64,000 nt of DNA, taken from Tragulus kanchil (lineage: Eukaryota > Chordata > Mammalia > Artiodactyla > Tragulidae). The position numbers were made by a program, and so were the translations under genes. This document shows positions 56,889 to 64,000 of the stretch, piece by piece. The stretch's first letter is position 1, and every line of letters starts with the position of its first letter. Where the stretch lies: assembly GCA_022376925.1 (NCBI GenBank), contig JAIOJX010000032.1, forward strand, positions 115,173,979 to 115,237,978. The letters are read 5' to 3'. A model generated the notes under the pieces. The model did no database searches. It saw only the letters and a list, made by a program, of their open reading frames with translations, and was not told the origin of the DNA.

Positions 56889-57400
56889 TCTGGTGAGGGG
56901 GTAGGGTGAGGAGGGAGGGATGTAGTGAAGCCAGGCTTCAGTTTAGGCAAAAGATAGGGGTTCCAGTCTAAGAAAAGCCTGAGGATGTTGGTATCTAAGG
57001 GAATTTACCAGTTTCAGAATTGAAGTTCAAGAGGATACGAATGAATGACTGGGGAGCAGGGCCTAGAAGGAATGCTGGGTCAGTTGAGAGGGTATCAGGA
57101 ACAGATGAGGAGAGTCACAAAGCTCAGATGACCCTTTTGAACAGGACTTGTCCTGAGAGTTCTTTGGGGAAAGAGGTACACACTGGCCAAGCATAGTTGG
57201 GTGCCTTCTTGTGGTGATCTGGCAATAATACCGTACTGTGGCCCCTGCAGCTTCACAATGGGAGGACAGCACACAGAGGAAGGTTAGATGCCTCAGGGCG
57301 TCTGCCCCCAGGTTCACGTGGCACAGCCACTGAGACCCAGAGCCCGACTCACGGGGGCCTTTTAGAGCCTCCATCCTCGCATGTTCTTCTCTGCTGTCTC
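56889..57400. other. Unrecognised stretch
   Basis: The G-rich tract at 56889-56930 is followed by sequence without identifiable repeats or coding potential. The - strand frame 57063-57374 has no recognisable protein. The part from 57039 is duplicated at 58135. Confidence 0.35.
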
Positions 57401-57650
57401 TTATTCATCCTTCAAATCTTGACTAAAGCATCCCTCCTTTGGGTACACCCCAGGCTCCCCTATTATTCTCTCTCATCAGGTTGTGTGCTTTTCCTTCACA
57501 GAGCTTATCATAGTTGTAATTTTGCAGTTATTTGCGTGCTCATTTAATTAAAGCTGCTCTCCTTCACTTGCCTGTAAATTCCACAAGGGTCATGTCTATT
57601 TGATACACATGGAAGTATTATTCTAATACTTGCATATAGTAGGTGTGACA
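57400..57650 (+). mobile_element. L2-like LINE 3' end
   Basis: cttcacagagcttatcatag, cctgtaaattccacaaggg and catatagtaggtg follow the usual L2 3'-end order. The duplicate is at 58495-58742. Confidence 0.65.
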
Positions 57651-58986
57651 GTTTTTTAAAATATCCACAAATGCTTTGACACTCCCTTTTTCAAGGCAGA
57701 AATCTAATTTTCCTTCTCTTGATGTTGACCAGACTTAATGACTTGCTTCTAACAAATAGAATCTGATGGAAGTGACAGTATATGACACCTGAGGTTATAG
57801 AAGAGAACAGCTTCCTCCTGGTGCTTTCTTGTTCTTGGATCACTTGCTCAGAGAAAACCAGGGCATGTTGTGAGATCATTCAAGAAACACTGGGAGGGAT
57901 TTCCCTGGTGGTCCAGAGGCTAAGGTTCTGTGCTCCCAGTGCGGGGGCCTGGGTTTGATCCTGGTCAGGGAACTATATTCCACATGCTACAACTAAAGAT
58001 CCCAAGTGCCACAATTAAGACTCAGCACAGCCAAATAAATAATCATTTTTAAAAAGAAACACCATGGTAACACTCACACGGAGTGGAATTGAGGCCTTCT
58101 ACCAGTAGCCAGGATCTAGTATTCTGACATGGGAGAATGAATGACTGGGGAGCAGGGCCTAGAAGGAATGCTGGGTCAGTTGAGGGTATCAGGAACAGAT
58201 GAGGAGAGTCACAAAGCTCAGATGACCCTTTTGAACAGGACTTGTCCTGAGAGTTCTTTGGGGAAAGAGGTACACACTGGCCAAGCATAGTTGGGTGCCT
58301 TCTTGTGGTGATCTGGCAATAATACCGTACTGTGGCCCCTGCAGCTTCACAATGGGAGGACAGCACACAGAGGAAGGTTAGATGCCTCAGGGCGTCTGCC
58401 CCCAGGTTCACGTGGCACAGCCACTGAGACCCAGAGCCCGACTCACGGGGGCCTTTTAGAGCCTCCATCCTCGCATGTTCTTCTCTGCTGTCTCTTATTC
58501 ATCCTTCAAATCTTGACTAAAGCATCCCTCCTTTGGGTACACCCCAGGCTCCCCTATTATTCTCTCTCATCAGGTTGTGTGCTTTTCCTTCACAGAGCTT
58601 ATCATAGTTGTAATTTTGCAGTTATTTGCGTGCTCATTTAATTAAAGCTGCTCTCCTTCACTTGCCTGTAAATTCCACAAGGGTCATGTCTATTTGATAC
58701 ACATGGAAGTATTATTCTAATACTTGCATATAGTAGGTGTGACAGTTTTTTAAAATATCCACAAATGCTTTGACACTCCCTTTTTCAAGGCAGAAATCTA
58801 ATTTTCCTTCTCTTGATGTTGACCAGACTTAATGACTTGCTTCTAACAAATAGAATCTGATGGAAGTGACAGTATATGACACCTGAGGTTATAGAAAGAG
58901 AACAGCTTCCTCCTGGTGCTTTCTTGTTCTTGGATCACTTGCTCAGAGAAAACCAGGGCATGTTGTGAGATCATTCAAGAAACACT

Positions 58987-59146
58987 GGGAGGGATTTCCC
59001 TGGTGGTCCAGAGGCTAAGGTTCTGTGCTCCCAGTGCGGGGGGCCTGGGTTTGATCCCTGGTCAGGGAACTATATTCCACATGCTACAACTAAAGATCCC
59101 AAGTGCCACAATTAAGACTCAGCACAGCCAAATAAATAATCATTTT
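58987..59146 (+). mobile_element. CHR-1-like SINE inserted in the MLT1 LTR
   Basis: gagggatttccctggtggtcc to agcacagccaaataaataatc. Also present at 57894-58048 and 60138-60297 through chained duplications. This interior copy has the longest G and C runs and is the best consensus. Confidence 0.85.
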
Positions 59147-59261
59147 TTAAAAAAAGAAACACCATGGTAAGACTCACACGGAGAGGAATTGAGGCCTTCT
59201 ACCAGTAGCCAGGATCTAGTATTCTGTCATGGGAGAAAAAGGCCTTTCTTTCCTTTTTTTA

Positions 59262-59584
59262 ATTTTAATTTTTATTATTTATTTATTTATCTTTTGGGGG
59301 GTGGGGTGGGAGGGAGGGGATGGGCGGGCCACTTCCATTGGTCTTTCATTTTTCTGTTTTCATCCGTCTTTGTTCTTTGGCTCCTGTGGGCCTCCCATCG
59401 CAGTGGCCTCTGTCGTCACAGAGCGCCGGCTCTGGGCGCATGCGCTCCAGAGCTCGGGCTCGGCAATTGGACACATCAGTCCAGCCACTCCGCGGCACGT
59501 GGGATCTTCCCAGGCCAGGGATCAAACCGGCGCCCCTTGCACTGCAAGGCAGTGTCCTTACCCACTGGACCACCAGGGAAAACC
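59262..59584 (-). mobile_element. CpG-rich tRNA-derived SINE (antisense)
   Basis: Flanked by CTTTCTTTCCTTTTTT on both sides (59244-, 59586-). Head at right, palindromic GCGCATGCGC core intact. The duplicate is at 60407-60731. Confidence 0.88.
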
Positions 59585-59659
59585 CTCTTTCTTTCCTTTT
59601 TTTTTTTTTTTTAATTAAAACTTATTATTTTGTATTGGGGTATAGCCTATTAACTGGGT

Positions 59660-59795
59660 TGGGAAGATCCCCTGGAAGAGGAAATGGCAACCTGCTCCAG
59701 TATCCTTGCCTGGAAAATCCCACGGACAGAGGATCCTGGAGGGCTACAGTCCATGTGGTTCCAAAGAGTCAGACACAACTTAGTGGCTAAACAAT
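59660..59795 (+). mobile_element. BovB 3' end (sense), followed by a second fragment
   Basis: gggttgggaagatcccctgg, ctccagtatccttgcctgg and gagtcagacacaacttag. A further BovB terminus fragment lies at 59990-60050 (cagtcccatagggttgcaaag). Duplicates are at 60806-60942 and 61138-61196. Confidence 0.83.
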
Positions 59796-60946
59796 AACAG
59801 CTCTATAGCATGCATTGTGCTGATTCTTGGTAGGCACAGACAGAATGTTCCATATAAGTCATAAGTTTTGTATAGTAAGGAAACTTCTTTTACCTCAAAG
59901 TTTAGCAAGGAGTTAAACTTCCTGATTAAAAAAATAAAATGCAAATTATTTATAAGCAACTGAGAATTCTTTGAATCCTGATGCAATAATTTCAGTCCCA
60001 TAGGGTTGCAAAGAGTTGAACACCACTGAGTGACTGAGCCCACAAGCATAGCTAAACAGCCTTGGTGCTTTCTTGTTCTTGGATCACTTGCTCAGAGAAA
60101 ACCAGGGCATGTTGTGAGATCATTCAAGAAACACTGGGAGGGATTTCCTGGTGGTCCAGAGGCTAAGGTTCTGTGCTCCCAGTGCGGGGCCTGGGTTTGA
60201 TCCTGGTCAGGGAACTATATTCCACATGCTACAACTAAAGATCCCAAGTGCCACAATTAAGACTCAGCACAGCCAAATAAATAATCATTTTTTAAAAAAA
60301 GAAACACCATGGTAACACTCACACGGAGAGGAATTGAGGCCTTCTACCAGTAGCCAGGATCTAGTATTCTGTCATGGGAGAAAAAGGCCTTTCTTTCCTT
60401 TTTTTAATTTTAATTTTTATTATTTATTTATTTATCTTTTGGGGGGTGGGGTGGGGAGGGAGGGGGATGGGCGGGCCACTTCCATTGGTCTTTCATTTTT
60501 CTGTTTTCATCCGTCTTTGTTCTTTGGCTCCTGTGGGCCTCCCATCGCAGTGGCCTCTGTCGTCACAGAGCGCCGGCTCTGGGCGCATGCGCTCCAGAGC
60601 TCCGGCTCGGTAATTGGACACATCAGTCCAGCCACTCCGCGGCACGTGGGATCTTCCCAGGCCAGGGATCAAACCGGCGCCCCTTGCACTGCAAGGCAGT
60701 GTCCTTACCCACTGGACCACCAGGGAAAACCCTCTTTCTTTCCTTTTTTTTTTTTTTTAATTAAAACTTATTATTTTGTATTGGGGTATAGCCTATTAAC
60801 TGGGTTGGGAAGATCCCCTGGAAGAGGAAATGGCAACCTGCTCCAGTATCCTTGCCTGGAAAATCCCACGGACAGAGGATCCTGGAGGGCTACAGTCCAT
60901 GTGGTTCCAAAGAGTCAGACACAACTTAGTGGCTAAACAATAACAG

Positions 60947-63291
60947 CTCTATAGCATGCATTGTGCTGATTCTTGGTAGGCACAGACAGAATGTTCCATA
61001 TAAGTCATAAGTTTTGTATAGTAAGGAAACTTCTTTTACCTCAAAGTTTAGCAAGGAGTTAAACTTCCTGATTAAAAAAATAAAATGCAAATTATTTATA
61101 AGCAACTGAGAATTCTTTGAATCCTGATGCAATAATTTCAGTCCCATAGGGTTGCAAAGAGTTGAACACCACTGAGTGACTGAGCCCACAAGCATAGCTG
61201 ATAAACAGCATTGTGATAGTTTCAAGTGAACAGCGAATGGACTCAGCCATGCATACATATGTAACCATTTTCCCCCAAACTCCCCTTCCATCCAACATTA
61301 AGCAGAGTTCCCTGTGCTATACAGTGAGACCTTGGTGGTTATCCATTTTATTCATTTTGAATATAGCAGGGTGTCCATGTTGATCCCAAACTTCGTAACT
61401 ATCCCTTCACCCCATTGGAGGGTAGCACCTTAAAAGTGGATCCTCAAGCCCCAGTCAAGCCCTCAGATAGCTACAGCTCTGACTGGCATCTAACTGTAAT
61501 CTCATGAGGGAATCTGGGCCAAAACCACTGTGACACGTTGCTTGCTGTGAGAGATAATAAATGATAATCAGTATTGGTTTAAGCATCCAAGTTCTGGGGT
61601 AATTTGTAATGTAACAATAGATAACTAATATAACAGGTTTTTAAACAAATATTTACTGAATGAAAAAATCACCAAATTTATGAATACCTTTTTTTCCCCT
61701 GGTTTGGCGTAAATCAATAATTAGATCAGTAATAATTCTAATAGGTGCCTGAAACTTGCTATTGCCTCTTCTCTGCATTTCACTTTATATATAGACTTTT
61801 TCACCCTTATGAGTGGGAGGAAAAAATAAGAAGAAGTCAGCAAAACTACTTAACCCCCTCCCATTTTTAAAAAATACTTATCCCTTAAAGATTGCATATA
61901 TCTGAGTGGTTTAAGTATAAGGAAAGATTAATTACATTTGCTCTTCTGTTACACACTACCAAAGATTGGTTGGCATAAAAGTAAAACTGACAAGGTAGAA
62001 TTCTTTTTTTTTTTTTAACTATTTTTTAAAAAACCTGTGCTGCGTCTTAGTTGTGGCATGTGGGATCTTTAGTTACAGATGTAGATTCTCAATTAGGGTA
62101 TATGGGACCTAGTTCCTCTATAGCATGCATTGTGCTGGTTCTTGGTAGGCACAGACAGAATGTTCCATATAAGTCATAAGTTTTGTATAGTAAGGAAACT
62201 TCTTTTACCTCAAAGTTTAGCAAGGAGTTAAACTTCCTGATTAAAAAAATAAAATGCAAATTATTTATAAGCAACTGAGAATTCTTTGAATCCTGATGCA
62301 ATAATTTCAGTCCCATAGGGTTGCAAAGAGTTGAACACCACTGAGTGACTGAGCCCACAAGCATAGCTGATAAACAGCATTGTGATAGTTTCAAGTGAAC
62401 AGCGAATGGACTCAGCCATGCATACATATGTAACCATTTTCCCCCAAACTCCCCTTCCATCCAACATTAAGCAGAGTTCCCTGTGCTATACAGTGAGACC
62501 TTGGTGGTTATCCATTTTATTCATTTTGAATATAGCAGGGTGTCCATGTTGATCCCAAACTTCGTAACTATCCCTTCACCCCATTGGAGGGTAGCACCTT
62601 AAAAGTGGATCCTCAAGCCCCAGTCAAGCCCTCAGATAGCTACAGCTCTGACTGGCATCTAACTGTAATCTCATGAGGGAATCTGGGCCAAAACCACTGT
62701 GACACGTTGCTTGCTGTGAGAGATAATAAATGATAATCAGTATTGGTTTAAGCATCCAAGTTCTGGGGTAATTTGTAATGTAACAATAGATAACTAATAT
62801 AACAGGTTTTTAAACAAATATTTACTGAATGAAAAAATCACCAAATTTATGAATACCTTTTTTTCCCCTGGTTTGGCGTAAATCAATAATTAGATCAGTA
62901 ATAATTCTAATAGGTGCCTGAAACTTGCTATTGCCTCTTCTCTGCATTTCACTTTATATATAGACTTTTTCACCCTTATGAGTGGGAGGAAAAAATAAGA
63001 AGAAGTCAGCAAAACTACTTAACCCCCTCCCATTTTTAAAAAATACTTATCCCTTAAAGATTGCATATATCTGAGTGGTTTAAGTATAAGGAAAGATTAA
63101 TTACATTTGCTCTTCTGTTACACACTACCAAAGATTGGTTGGCATAAAAGTAAAACTGACAAGGTAGAATTCTTTTTTTTTTTTTAACTATTTTTTTTTT
63201 AAAAAAAACCTGTGCTGCGTCTTAGTTGTGGCATGTGGGATCTTTAGTTACAGATGTAGATTCTCAATTAGGGTATATGGGACCTAGTTCC
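60947..63291. repeat. Tandem duplication 22 (period 1169), seamless
   Basis: Copy 1 is 60947-62115 and copy 2 is 62116-~63291. Differences: TTCTTGG context gctgatt against gctggtt at the start of copy 2, and shorter T and A runs near 62020 than near 63190. Confidence 0.93.
61208..61425 (-). mobile_element. L1 3'-UTR fragment (antisense)
   Basis: catatgtaaccattttccccc, ccctgtgctatacagtgag, atagcagggtgtccatgttg. This is the standard ruminant L1 region. The duplicate is at 62377-62594. From 61641 to 62030 (again 62810-63198) the DNA is AT-rich with nothing identifiable. Confidence 0.7.
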
Positions 63292-63366
63292 CTGACCAGG
63301 GACCGAACCCAGGCCCCCTGCCTTGGGAGCTTGGAGTCTTAGCCACTGGACCACCAGGGACGTCCC
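63199..63366 (-). mobile_element. CHR/Bov-tA-type SINE (antisense)
   Basis: cctgtgctgcgtcttagttg, ccctgaccagggaccgaacc and agccactggaccaccagggac. Its left part is also at 62030-62115, cut at the block junction. An imperfect GAATTCTT/CAATTCTT pair flanks it. Confidence 0.85.
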
Positions 63367-63474
63367 TACAATTCTTAAGGATCATCAAATCATGGTGAAA
63401 TTTTGGCAAGAGAGGGCTTTTTTTTTTTTTTTTAAATAAATCTCTAATGTAGATTTTTTTGCACAACTTTTTTT

Positions 63475-63803
63475 TTTTTTTAAAGATTTATTTATTTATT
63501 TATTTTGGGCGGAGGTCGGGTTGGGGAGGGAGGGGAGCGGGCGGGCCACTTCTGTTGATCTTTTCATTTCTCTATTTTCATCTGCCTTTGTTCTTTGGCT
63601 CCTGTGGGCCTCCCATCACGGTGGCCTCTGTCGTTGCAGAGCACCGGCTCTGGGCGCATGCGCTCCAGAGCTCCGGCTCGGTAATTGGACACATCGGTCC
63701 AGCCGCTCCGCGGCACGTGGGATCTTCCCAGGCCAGGGCTCGAACCGGCGCCCCTTGCACTACAAGGCGGTGTCCTTACCCACTGGACCATCGGGGGAAG
63801 CCC
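63475..63803 (-). mobile_element. CpG-rich tRNA-derived SINE, young copy
   Basis: The target duplication GCACAACTTTTT lies at ~63461 and 63805. CpGs are largely intact, including the GCGCATGCGC core and a near-consensus C-rich stretch. This is probably among the youngest copies in the window. From 63817 to 64000 I see nothing identifiable. Confidence 0.92.
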
Positions 63804-64000
63804 TGCACAACTTTTTAAGTCAATAAAGTTGACTTACATGTCATTGCATGCTTTGATCAAGTGTTTGCAACTTTTGGGTTTAAAAGGTCAAGTACTTAAG
63901 GGTTGTTGACTACTGCACCTGCTTCGTCTTTGACTTTGTCAACAGAATCCCCAGAATCCTTTCAGCCCATGGAGGACAGAGGGAATTTTCAAAGGGAATC

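Larger units (their letters stand above)
57039..59236. repeat. Tandem duplication 20 (period 1096), seamless
   Basis: Copy 1 is 57039-~58136 and copy 2 is 58135-~59236, joined through GGGAGA. Near the end of copy 1 the SINE reads five G and GATCCTGG where the interior copy (59034-59058) has more G and GATCCCTGG. Confidence 0.93.
58914..61213. repeat. Tandem duplication 21 (period 1149)
   Basis: Copy 1 is 58914-60061 and copy 2 is 60063-~61213. The last bases of copy 1 (gctaaacagcc) are a corrupted form of gctgataaacagcattg. Copy 2 starts with contracted runs (TTTCCTGG, GTGCGGGGCC and GATCCTGG). Confidence 0.93.
58742..61640 (+). mobile_element. MLT1-type MaLR LTR split by later insertions
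   Basis: LTR pieces occur in order: 58742-58986 (atgctttgacactccc, gacttgcttctaacaaatag), 59147-59235 (gaattgaggccttctaccag) and 61426-61640 (cctcaagccccagtcaagcc, gagataataaatgataatc, aatagataactaatat). This is the order of an MLT1 LTR. Insertions are a CHR-type SINE (58987-59146) and a cluster of SINE, BovB and L1 pieces (59236-61425). Further copies of the first part are at 57650-58130 and of the last at 62595-62809. Confidence 0.75.

Noticed and set aside
1695..63291. Novel mobile element or amplification system generating 1.1 kb duplications
   Set aside because: Units share no sequence, no termini and no target duplication. Errors concentrate at block ends, and neighbouring units overlap arbitrarily. 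Unmerged assembly overlaps explain all of this.

Overview
This is eukaryotic nuclear DNA from a ruminant. The left edge holds the end of MUTYH (+ strand) and, tail to tail with it, the single-exon gene HPDL (- strand). That convergent order matches the mammalian HPDL-MUTYH locus (human 1p34). The remaining ~59 kb is repeat-rich intergenic DNA, which in other mammals lies between HPDL and ZSWIM5. Ruminant origin is shown by BovB LINE fragments and many tRNA-derived Bov-tA/CHR-type SINEs. The youngest and commonest SINE is a CpG-rich ~330 bp tRNA-headed family with a C-rich tail that I do not recognise from cattle, sheep or deer. Together with an L1 family of unusual 3' end, it makes a non-pecoran ruminant (for example a chevrotain, Tragulidae) plausible. 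That species call is inference.

Layout: 1-1061 MUTYH 3' exons; 1695-4480 HPDL, its partial duplicate and its CpG island; 4480-8700 old repeats (MIR) and a second GC-rich island; 8700-16550 a DNA transposon remnant carrying BovB, carrying L1, carrying a SINE; 17000-24500 L1/SINE/MIR/L2 patchwork; 24900-25150 (again 26022-26275) an exon-like open frame; 27000-38500 SINEs, MIR and an ERVL-type LTR; 38500-46400 L1 fragments, a decayed retroviral pol and an LTR; 46400-57000 mostly unrecognised or old DNA with SINEs; 57400-63400 L2 and an MLT1 LTR broken up by later insertions.

The dominant signal is structural. By eye I find 22 direct tandem duplications, each with a period of about 1.0-1.2 kb (mean about 1.12 kb), spread through the whole window. 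The window reads as a chain of blocks 1.8-6.6 kb long, each repeating the last ~1.1 kb of the previous block. Block ends carry homopolymer contractions and garbled tails of up to ~55 bases, while the same bases in block interiors are intact. This is best explained by unmerged overlaps between contig or read blocks, an assembly artefact, and not by biology. Collapsing it would leave about 39.5 kb of true sequence and one HPDL. No operon-like or defence-like system is present. The only candidate for undescribed coding sequence is the spliced-looking frame near 24.9 kb.
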